This document shows, one piece after another, positions 26,101-33,913 of a stretch of DNA of 49,935 bases. This DNA is from Acetobacteraceae bacterium (lineage in GTDB: Bacteria > Pseudomonadota > Alphaproteobacteria > Acetobacterales > Acetobacteraceae), in NCBI GenBank assembly GCA_027487385.1, contig JAIYDS010000156.1:1-49935 (forward strand), given 5' to 3'. The position numbers and the translations under genes are program-made. The notes below the pieces were generated by a model that ran no database searches, was not told the DNA's origin, and saw only the letters and a program-made list of their open reading frames with translations. How positions within the stretch are numbered: the first letter of the stretch is position 1; each line of letters starts with the position of its first letter.

Positions 26101-26477
26101 TCCTCCTCGCCGCCAATGGCGTGGCGGTGCCCATGCAGCCCACCGGCCGCGCCGGCGAGTTCGTCGGCGGCATCCGCTTCAAGGCCTGGGACCCGCCCTC
26201 GGCGCTGCATCCTTCGGTGCGCGCCCAGGCGCCGTTGATCCTGGATGTGCATGACCGCTGGACGGGGCGCTCGCTGGGCGGGCTGTCGCACCACATCGCC
26301 CATCCCGGCGGCCGGGCCTATGAGGATTTCCCGGTCAACGCCAATTCGGCCGAGGCGCGGCGGCGCTCGCGCTTCTTCGCGCATGGGCACACGCCCGGCG
26401 CCGTCCAGCTGGCCGAGCCGCGGCCCAGCCTGGAACACCCCTGCACCCTCGATCTGAGAGCCTTCGCACGTGACTGA
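23142..26477 (+). CDS. Transglutaminase-like / DUF2126 fusion protein
   Basis: 1111-aa cytosolic protein. The N-terminal part (1-300) has a bacterial transglutaminase-like beta domain (AALTHRTSYRYDRPV) and a papain-like core with Cys in RGSCRDSAW (about 179), His in DLHAWAEV (about 229) and Asp in GMDATSG (about 244). From about 330 to the end is DUF2126 (MGGEPTFV, GGGNHVVMG, FRAFEMPPHAQM). Start ATG 23142 is chosen over TTG 23124; TATAAG at 23101 may be a -10. The next gene overlaps by 8 nt. Established genomic studies place such proteins with circularly permuted ATP-grasp ligases as predicted peptide-making and cleaving systems. Confidence 0.92.
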   Translation: MSIHAALTHRTSYRYDRPVTLGPQTIRLRPAPHARTPILSYSLKIEPQPHFLNWQQDPQGNFQARVVFPERVTHFDVTVDLVADMATINPFDFFLEPEAEHYPFAYDHVLDEELAPFRKLAAPGPLLKSLLAEIPREKARMVDFLVSINQLVQSRISYIVRMEPGVWDPERTLGEGRGSCRDSAWLLVQALRHLGFAARFVSGYLIQLVADQKPLDGPEGPTADFTDLHAWAEVYLPGAGWVGMDATSGLMAGEGHIPLAATPEPASAAPISGLVEKADTEFEFEMHVTRIVETPRVTKPYTDEVWAAIRAAGDRVDEALKRQNMRLTMGGEPTFVAASDREAPEWNTDALGPTKRAYANRLLRRLIPLWSKGAVIHTGQGKQYPGEPLPRFALSAHWRRDGEPVWRNPALLASDDDTDDANHVTAAHFAASLAERLQVPPELAKEAHEDIHYYLWRESRLPANVVAEDSKLADPLERKRFARLFRGGLATPTGTVLPLRRVVQGGQRRWQSGRWFFRDDTLFLTPGDAPMGLRLPLTSLPWIDPAELAKELDSPADPFAPETELPLLEQIRASFRTPGTGNDPYALPADQRPTPQPAPEVGMDDPAQVRTALCVEPRGGMIHVFLPPLYAVEDWLELIAAIEDTAQETGRKVFIEGYLPPEDSRLQHFSVTPDPGVIEANIHPAESWPEMVERTEQLYEEARQIGLSTEKFMQDGRHVGTGGGNHVVMGAARAEDSPFLRRPDLLRSLVSFWHNHPSLSFMFSGLFIGPTSQHPRVDEARMDALRELEIAFGELDRMGGNPPPWMTDRLFRNILADMTGNTHRTEFCIDKMYDPNSSSGRRGLVEFRAFEMPPHAQMSAAQMLLMRSALAAFWDQPYRRSLVRWGTSLHDRFMLPHYAREDLHGALEELSQMGFGLDPAWFAPHVEFRFPKIGEVNVSGMGLELRAALEPWHVLGEEQAAGGTVRYVDSSAERVQARVTNWVPERFLLAANGVAVPMQPTGRAGEFVGGIRFKAWDPPSALHPSVRAQAPLILDVHDRWTGRSLGGLSHHIAHPGGRAYEDFPVNANSAEARRRSRFFAHGHTPGAVQLAEPRPSLEHPCTLDLRAFARD

Positions 26478-28920
26478 CCTGCTCGCCGGCGGACCTGATG
26501 AAATGGTCTCCGGCGAGGGGCGCATCCGCCCGCATTGGCGCGGCGTGATGGGGGTGGTGGGCAGCCTGGGCCGCCAGGGCCTGGCCGAGCGCGGGGAGCG
26601 CCTGGCCCGGGCCATGGCGGATGATGGCGTGGCCTCGCTGCTGCCTGGTGCCTCGGGCGCCGCGCTTTGGCGGCTGGACCCGCTGCCGCTGCCCATCCCG
26701 ATCGAGGAGTTCGAGGCGCTGGCCGCCGGCATCGCGCAGCGCGCGCGGCTGCTGGATGCGGTGCTGGCCGATCTCTACGGCGCGCAGGAATTGCTGGCCT
26801 CGGGGCATATCCCGCCGCCCCTCGTCTTCGGCAGCCCGGCCTTCCAGCGCACCGCGCGCCGCAGCAAGGGCCCGCCGCGCCGGCCGCTGCTGCATCTCTA
26901 CGCGGTCGACCTGATCCGCGGCGCGGATGGCGCCTGGACCGTGCTGCAGGACCGCACGGGCCTGGCCTCCGGCCTTGGCCAGCTGCGCGAGAATCGCCGG
27001 CTGATCGGCACGGCCATGCCGGAGGTCGCCCGCGCCAGCCTGCCGCGCAGCATCTCCCCCTTCTTCGACCGCTGGCAGGAATCGCTCAGCCGCCTGGGCC
27101 CGCATGGCATGAGCGACCCGGCGACGGCGCTGCTCTCGCCCGGCACGCGTGATCCGCATTGGTTCGAGCATGTGGTCCTCTCGCGCGAGCTGGGCTGCGC
27201 CCTGGTGGAGACCGGGGATCTCACCATGCGCGGCGGCGCGCTCTTCCTGAAGACGCTGAGCGGCTTGCAGCCGGTGGATGTCGTGCTCTCCCGTGTGGAT
27301 GCCGCGGCGCTCGATCCGCTGGACCAGCCCGAGGCGCCGGCCGGCAGCGGCGTGCCCGGCCTGCTGGATGCGGTGCGCCATGGCGCGCTGACCCTGCTGA
27401 ACGCCCCCGGCGCGGCGCTGGGCGAGGCGCCGGCGCTGAGCGCCTTCCTGCCCGCCCTGGCGCCGCTGATCCTGGGTGAGGAGCTGCTTCTGCCCGGCCT
27501 GCCCACGCATTGGCTGCGCGACGCCGCCACGCCCACGCCGCCCTTGCCCGCGGGCCATCTGCGCTGGATGTTCCGGCCGGAAGGGCAGGGGGCCTCGTCG
27601 GAATGGCTGGAGCGCCCGGCCCAGGGCGGTGTCGCGGCCATCGCCCTGCCGCCTTTGCCGGTGGCGCCCGCTCTGGAGAATGGCGCGCTCACCCCCGCCC
27701 CCTTCGTCCTGCGCATGTTCGCCGTTTCGGATGGCAGTGCCTGGCATGTGCTGCCGGGCGGGATCGCGCGGCTGGTGACGGCGGGCGCCAAGCTGACGGG
27801 CCGGCTTCCGGGCGGCGGCTGGTGCAAGGATGTCTGGGTGCCGGCCGACCCTTCCGAGGCGATCATCGGGCCCGCCGCGCAAAGCGGCCCGCCCATCGCC
27901 ATCCGCCGCACGGCCGGCGCCATCCCCTCGCGCGTCGCGGACAACCTCTTCTGGCTCGGCCGCTATGTGGAGCGGCTGGACCGCGCCGCCCGCCTGATGC
28001 GCGCCACCATCACCCGGCTGCGGCGCGGCGCGCCCCTGCCGCGCGAATTGGCCGAACTCGGCACGCTCGCCATCTGCCTGCGCGAGGCGCAGCTGCTGGA
28101 TGAGGAATCGCGCCCAAGCGCCGGCAGCCTTTCGGCGCTCGCCAGCGCGCTGGAGCGGGTGGGGCGCCCGGCCGTGCGGCAATTGCAGGGCACCATCGGC
28201 GCGCTGGTCGAGTCCGTGCGCGACCGGCTGACCGCCGACATGCACGCCACGCTCACGCAAACCCTGCGCGCGGCCGAGGAAGCGCTGGACAATGCGGCGG
28301 CCGAGCTGCCGGACCTGGCGCGTGCGCTGCTGCCCTCACTGCGCTTCGCCAATGCGGTGGCGGGCATCGCCTCGGAGAACATGGTGCGCGGCGGCGCGCG
28401 GCTCTTCCTCGAACTCGGCCGCCGCATGGAGCGCGCCCATGCGGTGGCGAGCGAGGTGGCCGTGGCGCTGGACGCGCCGCCCGCGCGGATCGAGGCCGGG
28501 CTGCGCCTGGCGCTGGAGCTGTGCGACAGCGTGATCACCTATCGCAGCCGCTATTTGGCCGTGCTGCAGCCCGCCCCCGCGCTGGATCTCGTGCTGGCCG
28601 ATACGGCCAATCCGCGCGGCCTCGCCTTCCAGCTCCAGGCCATCGGCGCCGGGCTGCGGGAGGTGGCGGCGGAGGGCGATGCGGGCATGGCGCAGGATAT
28701 CCGCCGCCTGCTGGCCCAGGCCGAGGGCATCACCGCGCAACTTCTCGCCGCGCCCGACCAGGCGGAGGCCGCGGCGGCAATGCTGCCGCCCCTGCTGCGC
28801 GGCATGGCGGGGGAGATCGCCACCCTCTCGGACCAGGTGTCGCGGCGTTATTTCGCGCTGCTGCCGGCGGCCAGGGCGGTGGGGGTGGATGTGGGCGAGC
28901 CGGCGGTGATTGAAGTCTAA
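26470..28920 (+). CDS. Circularly permuted ATP-grasp ligase fused to an alpha-E domain
   Basis: 816-aa protein from GTG 26470, coupled to the DUF2126 gene by an 8-nt overlap. Residues about 20-470 are the circularly permuted ATP-grasp domain (COG2308 type): PHWRGVMGVVGSLG, VLADLYGAQELL, LYAVDLIRGADG, VLQDRTGLASGLGQLREN and the closing GGWCKDVWVP. Residues about 487-816 are an alpha-E helical domain beginning SRVADNLFWLGRYVERLDR. ATP-grasp enzymes join a carboxylate to an amine using ATP, so an untemplated peptide or amide tag is the expected product. The two domains are separate genes in many genomes; here they are fused. Confidence 0.92.
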   Translation: MTDLLAGGPDEMVSGEGRIRPHWRGVMGVVGSLGRQGLAERGERLARAMADDGVASLLPGASGAALWRLDPLPLPIPIEEFEALAAGIAQRARLLDAVLADLYGAQELLASGHIPPPLVFGSPAFQRTARRSKGPPRRPLLHLYAVDLIRGADGAWTVLQDRTGLASGLGQLRENRRLIGTAMPEVARASLPRSISPFFDRWQESLSRLGPHGMSDPATALLSPGTRDPHWFEHVVLSRELGCALVETGDLTMRGGALFLKTLSGLQPVDVVLSRVDAAALDPLDQPEAPAGSGVPGLLDAVRHGALTLLNAPGAALGEAPALSAFLPALAPLILGEELLLPGLPTHWLRDAATPTPPLPAGHLRWMFRPEGQGASSEWLERPAQGGVAAIALPPLPVAPALENGALTPAPFVLRMFAVSDGSAWHVLPGGIARLVTAGAKLTGRLPGGGWCKDVWVPADPSEAIIGPAAQSGPPIAIRRTAGAIPSRVADNLFWLGRYVERLDRAARLMRATITRLRRGAPLPRELAELGTLAICLREAQLLDEESRPSAGSLSALASALERVGRPAVRQLQGTIGALVESVRDRLTADMHATLTQTLRAAEEALDNAAAELPDLARALLPSLRFANAVAGIASENMVRGGARLFLELGRRMERAHAVASEVAVALDAPPARIEAGLRLALELCDSVITYRSRYLAVLQPAPALDLVLADTANPRGLAFQLQAIGAGLREVAAEGDAGMAQDIRRLLAQAEGITAQLLAAPDQAEAAAAMLPPLLRGMAGEIATLSDQVSRRYFALLPAARAVGVDVGEPAVIEV

Positions 28921-28921
28921 G

Positions 28922-29058
28922 GGCCTCCGGCGGCTGGGGCCCCCCGCCATAATAAGGGAGGCCCCAGACCCCTTTCATTTTGTCTGGTCCGCCCTTCGAC
29001 GGCCGGCGATTCGCCAAGGAATGGGGTCTGGGGCCCGTGGCCCCAGCCGCCGGAGGCC
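28922..29058. repeat. Dispersed palindromic element, copy C (two inverted arms, longer core)
   Basis: The left arm begins GGCCTCCGGCGGCTGGGGCC (28922-28941), has an enlarged internal loop and ends GGCCCCAGACCCC (28960-28972). A 50-nt core ends CGCCAAGGAAT. The right arm 29023-29058 is identical to copy B and is followed by CTTTTTCTTCC. It lies between the ATP-grasp gene and the downstream transglutaminase. Confidence 0.85.
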
Positions 29059-29110
29059 CTTTTTCTTCCCCCGGTAGGCGCGCCGCCCCCCATCCGGCAC
29101 AATGGGGCGG

Positions 29111-29977
29111 ATGATCTACTGGCTTCGACACCGCACCGCCTATGGTTATGCCCAGACCGTGGATTTGGCCGCCCATCTGCTGCACCTGAAGCCGCGCGCC
29201 CTGCCCGGGCAGCGCGTGCTCTCGGCCCGCCTGACCTGCGTCCCCAAGCCCGACCATCACACCGAGACGCATGACCATTTCGGCAATGCGGCCACCCGGC
29301 TTTTCCTCGTGGCGCCGCACACCGGCTTCGAGGTGACGGCCGAAAGCCTGGTCGAGGTGGATTTCGCCCCGCCGCCCGAGGCCGGGCTGACCCTGCCCTG
29401 GGAGGAGGTGGCCGCCCAGGCGCAGGGCGTCGAGACGGCGGATTTCCTGCACGCCACCCCGCATATCCCGCTATTGGCCGAGGCCACCGCCTATGCCCGC
29501 ACCTCCTTCCCGCCCGGCCGTCCGGTGCTGGAAGGGCTGCTCGAACTCAACCGCCGCATGCGGCAGGATTTCGTCTTCCAGGCGGGTGTGACCAGCATCA
29601 CCACGCCGATCAGCGAGGTGCTGCGGGACCGGCGCGGCGTCTGTCAGGATTTCACCCAGGTGATGCTGGCCGGGCTGCGCGGCCTCGGCCTGCCGGCGCG
29701 CTATGTCTCGGGCTATGTGCGCACCCGCCCGCCGCCGGGCCAGGTGCGGCGGCGCGGGGCCGACCAGTCGCATGCCTGGGTCTCCGCCTGGCTGGGGCCG
29801 GATCAGGGCTGGGTGCAGCTGGACCCGACCAATGGCATCGTGGTGCGGGACGAGCATGTGATCCTGGCCTGGGGGCGGGACTTCTCGGACATCTCACCGC
29901 TGCGCGGCGTGCTGCTGGGCGGGGGGGATCACCGGCTTTCGGTCAGCGTGGATCTGGAGCCGGAGATGGAGCGGTAA
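29111..29977 (+). CDS. Transglutaminase family protein
   Basis: 288-aa cysteine protease-like protein. An N-terminal beta domain (IYWLRHRTAYGYAQ...) is followed by the papain-like core with Cys in RGVCQDFTQ (about 177), His in QSHAWVSAW (about 220) and Asp in LDPTNG (about 237), the full transglutaminase triad. ATG 29102 is an alternative start, nine nucleotides upstream. It is separated from the ATP-grasp gene only by the repeat at 28922-29058 and completes the classic DUF2126/ATP-grasp/alpha-E/transglutaminase set. It probably cleaves or transfers the peptide made by the ligase. Confidence 0.93.
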   Translation: MIYWLRHRTAYGYAQTVDLAAHLLHLKPRALPGQRVLSARLTCVPKPDHHTETHDHFGNAATRLFLVAPHTGFEVTAESLVEVDFAPPPEAGLTLPWEEVAAQAQGVETADFLHATPHIPLLAEATAYARTSFPPGRPVLEGLLELNRRMRQDFVFQAGVTSITTPISEVLRDRRGVCQDFTQVMLAGLRGLGLPARYVSGYVRTRPPPGQVRRRGADQSHAWVSAWLGPDQGWVQLDPTNGIVVRDEHVILAWGRDFSDISPLRGVLLGGGDHRLSVSVDLEPEMER

Positions 29978-29993
29978 GATATTGATATAAAAT

Positions 29994-30104
29994 GGCCTCC
30001 GGCGGCTGGGGCCGAGAGGCCCCAGACCCCAATCCTTGGCGCTGACCTTGCAAGGCTGCGCGGTCATGGGGTCTGGGGCCTCTCGGCCCCAGCCGCCGGA
30101 GGCC
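29994..30104. repeat. Dispersed palindromic element, copy D (perfect 37-bp inverted repeat)
   Basis: The left arm 29994-30030 and right arm 30068-30104 are exact reverse complements over 37 nt and enclose a 37-nt core. The left arm is identical to 11265-11301. Read on the minus strand, the core matches copy A's core at both ends (GACCGCGCAGCC and CAGCGCCAAGGA), so D is inserted in the opposite orientation. It lies between convergent genes, where it can act as a bidirectional terminator. Confidence 0.92.
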
Positions 30105-30110
30105 TTTCCC

Positions 30111-31574
30111 TTAAGCCGCGAAGCGCGCCGCCACGGCGTCCCGCTCGGCCGCGCTCATGTGCAGCCCGAGCTTGGTGCGCCGCCAGAGCACATCCTCAGC
30201 CGAACGCGCCCATTCCTCGCGTCGCATCCAGTCCAGCTCCGCCTCGGTCAGCCCGGCGCCGAGCGCCGCCCCAGCGCCGCCGCCGGCAAAGACCCGCGGC
30301 AATTCGCCGCCATGCGTGCGCACCAGCCGGGGCAGCGAGCCAGGATCGAGGAAAGGCAGGGCGCGCGTCATCTCGGCGGTGAAGCTGGCCACGGATTTGC
30401 CACCCAGGTCACCGCCCGGCAGGGTGGCGCCGGACGTCCAGGGCGTGCCCTCGCGCCCCAGCGCCTTGGCGATCTGCCCGCTGGCTTCCTCGGCCAGGCG
30501 GCGGAAGGTGGTGATCTTGCCGCCATAGATGCTGAGCAGGGGGGCGGCGGCGGCGTCCAGCTTCAGCACGTAATCGCGCGTGATGGCGGAAGGATCATCC
30601 GCGCCATCGTCAAACAAAGGCCGCACGCCGGAATAGGACCAGACGATGTCCTCCGGGGAAATCCAGCGGCGAAACTGGCGGGAGACGGCGGCGCAGAGGT
30701 AGGCGGCCTCCTCGGGCGTGCAATGCGCGGTGGCGGCATCGCCCTCATGCGGCACGTCGGTGGTGCCGATGAGGCTGAAATTATCCTCATAGGGAATGAC
30801 GAAGACCACGCGGCGGTCGTCATTCTGCAGGATGAAGGCGTGCTCGCCCTCGTAAAGGCGCGGCAGGACGATGTGGCTGCCGCGGATCAGCCGCACGGCG
30901 CCGGGCTTCTCGGTGTGCGCGGAGTCCAGTGCGCGCTGCACCCAGGGGCCGGCGGCGTTCACGATGCCGCGCACGCGGATCCTCTGGCCCTGGGCATCGG
31001 GGCCGCGCAGCGTCACATCCCAATGGCCGGGGTGGCGCGTGGCTTCCTCGAAGCGGGTGCGGGTGCGGATATCGGCGCCACGGCGCTTCGCATCCAGCGC
31101 GTTGAGCAGGACCAGGCGGCTGTCTTCCACCCAGGCATCCGAATAGGCGAAGGCGTGGGTGATCTCGGGCTTGAGCGGCGCGCCCATCGGGTTGCGCGCG
31201 GTGAGGAAGGATTCCGCCCCGGGCAGCGAGACGCGGCGCGCGAGGTGGTCATAGAGAAACAGCCCCGCGCGGATCATCCAGCGCGGCCGCATCTCCGGCC
31301 GGTGCGGCAGCACAAAGCGCAGCGGCCAGATGATGTGCGGCGCCATCTTCAGCAGCACCTCGCGCTCGCCCAGCGCCTCGCGCACCAGGCGGAACTCGTA
31401 GTGTTCCAGGTAGCGCAGCCCGCCATGGATGAGCTTGGAGGAGGAGGAGGAGGTGGCCTGCGCCAGGTCGCCCTGCTCGGCCAGGATGATGGAATAGCCG
31501 CGCCCGCTCAGATCGCGCGCGATGCCGGCGCCATTGACGCCGCCCCCCACCACCAGAATGTCAAAAGCCTGCAT
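30111..31574 (-). CDS. glpD: FAD-dependent glycerol-3-phosphate dehydrogenase
   Basis: 487-aa membrane-associated flavoenzyme that oxidises sn-glycerol 3-phosphate to dihydroxyacetone phosphate and feeds electrons to quinone. The FAD site ILVVGGGVNGAGIARDL lies at residues 6-22. The GlpD signatures SSSSSKLIHGGLRYLEHYEF and IPYEDNFSLIGTTD are present, and the C-terminal helical domain ends ARSAEDVLWRRTKLGLH. It begins 10 nt after the second phnE and is probably the last gene of the phnD-phnC-phnE-phnE transcript, an uncommon partner for a phosphonate-type importer. Confidence 0.95.
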   Translation of the reverse strand: MQAFDILVVGGGVNGAGIARDLSGRGYSIILAEQGDLAQATSSSSSKLIHGGLRYLEHYEFRLVREALGEREVLLKMAPHIIWPLRFVLPHRPEMRPRWMIRAGLFLYDHLARRVSLPGAESFLTARNPMGAPLKPEITHAFAYSDAWVEDSRLVLLNALDAKRRGADIRTRTRFEEATRHPGHWDVTLRGPDAQGQRIRVRGIVNAAGPWVQRALDSAHTEKPGAVRLIRGSHIVLPRLYEGEHAFILQNDDRRVVFVIPYEDNFSLIGTTDVPHEGDAATAHCTPEEAAYLCAAVSRQFRRWISPEDIVWSYSGVRPLFDDGADDPSAITRDYVLKLDAAAAPLLSIYGGKITTFRRLAEEASGQIAKALGREGTPWTSGATLPGGDLGGKSVASFTAEMTRALPFLDPGSLPRLVRTHGGELPRVFAGGGAGAALGAGLTEAELDWMRREEWARSAEDVLWRRTKLGLHMSAAERDAVAARFAA

Positions 31575-31584
31575 TTTTGTCCGG

Positions 31585-32388
31585 TCAGATCAGCTTCGCG
31601 CGGATGCGGGTCACCAGGATTTCCGCCACGACGACGACGGCCAGGATCGCCAGCAAGATGGTGGCGACCCGCTCCCATTGGAAGAAGTTGATCGCGTCAT
31701 CCAGCACCACGCCGATGCCGCCCGCACCCACCAGGCCGAGCACGGCGGATTCGCGCACATTGATGTCCCAGCGGAAGAGCGCGATGCCCCAGAAGGCCGG
31801 CTGCACCTGCGGCCAGATGCCCTTGAGCATGCGGTGGCCCCAGGGCGCGCCGCTGGCCTCCAGCGCCTCGACCGGGCCGGGGGCGGATTCCTCGATGGCC
31901 TCGGCCAGCAGCTTGCCGACGAAGCCGATGGAGCGGAAGGCGATGGCGAAGGTCCCCGCTGCCGGGCCGGGGCCGAAGACGGCCACGAAGATCAGCGCCC
32001 AGACCAGGCTGTTCACCGAGCGCGAGGAGACCAGGATGAACTGCGCCAGCGCGTTCAGGCCCGCGTTGCGGGTGATGTTGCGCGCCGCCAGCAGCGCCAC
32101 GGGGATTGCGAGGAGGATCCCCATCAGCGTCCCCAGCGTCGCGATATGCAGCGTCTCGATCATCGCCGCATGCACCGAGGGGTAGTAATGCGCGAGGTCT
32201 GGCGGCCACATGCGGATCAGCAGGTCCGCCATCTGCTCCGGCGCATCGGCCAGGAATTCGGGGATGATCTCGATGGAGCGGATGGACCAGACCAGCGCCG
32301 CCACGAAGGCCAGCCACAGCGCATAGCGCAGCAGGCGCTCGCCGAAGGAATGGCGGACCCATTCGCGCGGGACAGAGGTGGTGCTCAT
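31585..32388 (-). CDS. phnE: Phosphonate-type ABC transporter permease (second PhnE)
   Basis: 267-aa inner-membrane permease with about six helices and the binding-protein-dependent transport signature near the C-terminal third (EALEASGAPWGHRMLKGIWPQV), the cytosolic coupling loop. PhnE landmarks include RSVNSLVWALIFVAVFGPGP and RESAVLGLVGAGGIG. It overlaps the upstream phnE by 4 nt (ATGA). It pairs with the first PhnE as a heterodimeric channel powered by PhnC. Confidence 0.93.
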   Translation of the reverse strand: MSTTSVPREWVRHSFGERLLRYALWLAFVAALVWSIRSIEIIPEFLADAPEQMADLLIRMWPPDLAHYYPSVHAAMIETLHIATLGTLMGILLAIPVALLAARNITRNAGLNALAQFILVSSRSVNSLVWALIFVAVFGPGPAAGTFAIAFRSIGFVGKLLAEAIEESAPGPVEALEASGAPWGHRMLKGIWPQVQPAFWGIALFRWDINVRESAVLGLVGAGGIGVVLDDAINFFQWERVATILLAILAVVVVAEILVTRIRAKLI

Positions 32389-33161
32389 CGCAACGCCGCC
32401 CGGATGCGGCCCGAGACGATCTCGGTGATGAAGATCAGCGCGATGATGCTGAGCAGGATGGCGCAGACGAAATCATAATCGAAGCGCTTGAAGGCGGCGA
32501 AGAGCGTGCCGCCGATCCCGCCCGCGCCGACAATGCCGACCAGCGTGGAATTCCGCAGGTTGGAATCGAGTTGGTAGATGCCAAAGCCGATGAAGCGCGA
32601 CGCCACCTGCGGCACCACGCCATAGATCAGCACGCCCGCGGGCGAGGCGCCGGAGGCGCGCACCGCCTCCACCTGCTTCATGCTGATTTCCTCGATGGCT
32701 TCGGCGAAGAGCTTCGCGATGAAGCCCATGGAGGCGATGGTCAGTGCCGCCACGCCGGCCAGCGCGCCAAAGCCCAGCGCCTTCACGAAGATGATGGCAA
32801 CGATGACGTAATGCAGCGAACGGCAGAGCGCCACGAAGCCGCGCGTCGGCGCCGCCAGCCAGGCCGGCGAAAGGTTGCGCGCCGCCATCAGGCCGAGCGG
32901 CAGGGAGAGCAGGATGCCCAGCGCGGTGGAAAGCACCGCGATCTGCAGGCTTTCCAGCAAGCCTTCCAGCAGCAATTCCCAGCGCTCGAAATTGGGCGGG
33001 AACATCCGGGCCAGGAAGCGCTGCGCCTCGCCAAAGCCGAGCAGCAGCCGCTCGCCCGTGATGCCGAGCTGGGAGCTGGCATAGACGACATAGGCCAGCG
33101 CCAGGGCGCCGCCGATCCGGGCCGGCCAATTGGGCGGGAAGGGGTTACGTGTGGCGCTCAC
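32385..33161 (-). CDS. phnE: Phosphonate-type ABC transporter permease (first PhnE)
   Basis: 258-aa inner-membrane permease of the PhnE family. About six helices are seen, with [19 protein letters not shown], the coupling loop [22 protein letters not shown] and [15 protein letters not shown]. The start is GTG 33161, overlapping the phnC stop (GTGA). It is similar in length and motifs to the second PhnE but clearly diverged, as is usual for paired PhnE subunits. Confidence 0.93.
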   Translation of the reverse strand: MSATRNPFPPNWPARIGGALALAYVVYASSQLGITGERLLLGFGEAQRFLARMFPPNFERWELLLEGLLESLQIAVLSTALGILLSLPLGLMAARNLSPAWLAAPTRGFVALCRSLHYVIVAIIFVKALGFGALAGVAALTIASMGFIAKLFAEAIEEISMKQVEAVRASGASPAGVLIYGVVPQVASRFIGFGIYQLDSNLRNSTLVGIVGAGGIGGTLFAAFKRFDYDFVCAILLSIIALIFITEIVSGRIRAALR

Positions 33162-33913
33162 AGCCAGTCTTCGCCGCCATAGATCTGGCGCAGATGGTGG
33201 CTTTCCAGCGCCTCGGGCGGGCCGTCGAAGACCACCTCGCCGCCCGTCATGCCGATGACGCGGATGGCGAAGCGACGGGCCAGTTCGACATTGTGGATGT
33301 TCACGATGACCGGCACGCCGGCCTCGCCGGTCAGGCGGGCCATCAGCTCCATCACCTCGACCGCCGTCTTGGGGTCGAGCGAGGAGGTGGGCTCATCGGC
33401 CAGCAGCAGGGCGGGGGATTGCATCAGGGCGCGGGCGATGCCCACGCGCTGGCGCTGCCCGCCGGAGAGCGCATCGGCCCGGCGCGTCGCCTGGTCGGGC
33501 AGGCCGACGGCATCCAACAGGGCGAAAGCGCGCTCGATATCGCTGGCCGGGTATTTCCGCAGCCAGGCGCGCCAGAGCGGCACATAGCCCAGCCGCCCGG
33601 TGAGGACATTTTCCATCACCGTCAGGCGTTCGACGAGGTTGTATTCCTGGAAGACCATGCCGATCCGGCGGCGGGCCTGGCGCAAGGCCCCCCCGCGCAG
33701 CTTCGCCAGATCCTCATCGCCCATCCAGATGGCGCCGGCACTTGGCTCGACCAGGCGGTTGATGCAGCGCAGCAGGGTGGATTTCCCGGTCCCCGAAGGG
33801 CCGATCACCGCGGTGATTCCCTGCGCGCCGATCTCCAGATTGATCCCGCGCAGGACAGGCTTTCCAGGGGTATAGGATTTCTCCAGCCCCTGGATGCGCA
33901 GAATCGGCGTCAC
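33158..33913 (-). CDS. phnC: Phosphonate ABC transporter ATP-binding protein
   Basis: 251-aa ATPase. Walker [10 protein letters not shown] (about residues 38-46), Q-loop [12 protein letters not shown], signature [10 protein letters not shown], Walker B ALLLADEP, then [13 protein letters not shown] and the switch His in VNIHNVELA. The frame is open far upstream, but GTG 33913 gives the standard PhnC N-terminus ([20 protein letters not shown]) and overlaps the phnD stop (GTGA). Confidence 0.93.
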   Translation of the reverse strand: MTPILRIQGLEKSYTPGKPVLRGINLEIGAQGITAVIGPSGTGKSTLLRCINRLVEPSAGAIWMGDEDLAKLRGGALRQARRRIGMVFQEYNLVERLTVMENVLTGRLGYVPLWRAWLRKYPASDIERAFALLDAVGLPDQATRRADALSGGQRQRVGIARALMQSPALLLADEPTSSLDPKTAVEVMELMARLTGEAGVPVIVNIHNVELARRFAIRVIGMTGGEVVFDGPPEALESHHLRQIYGGEDWL

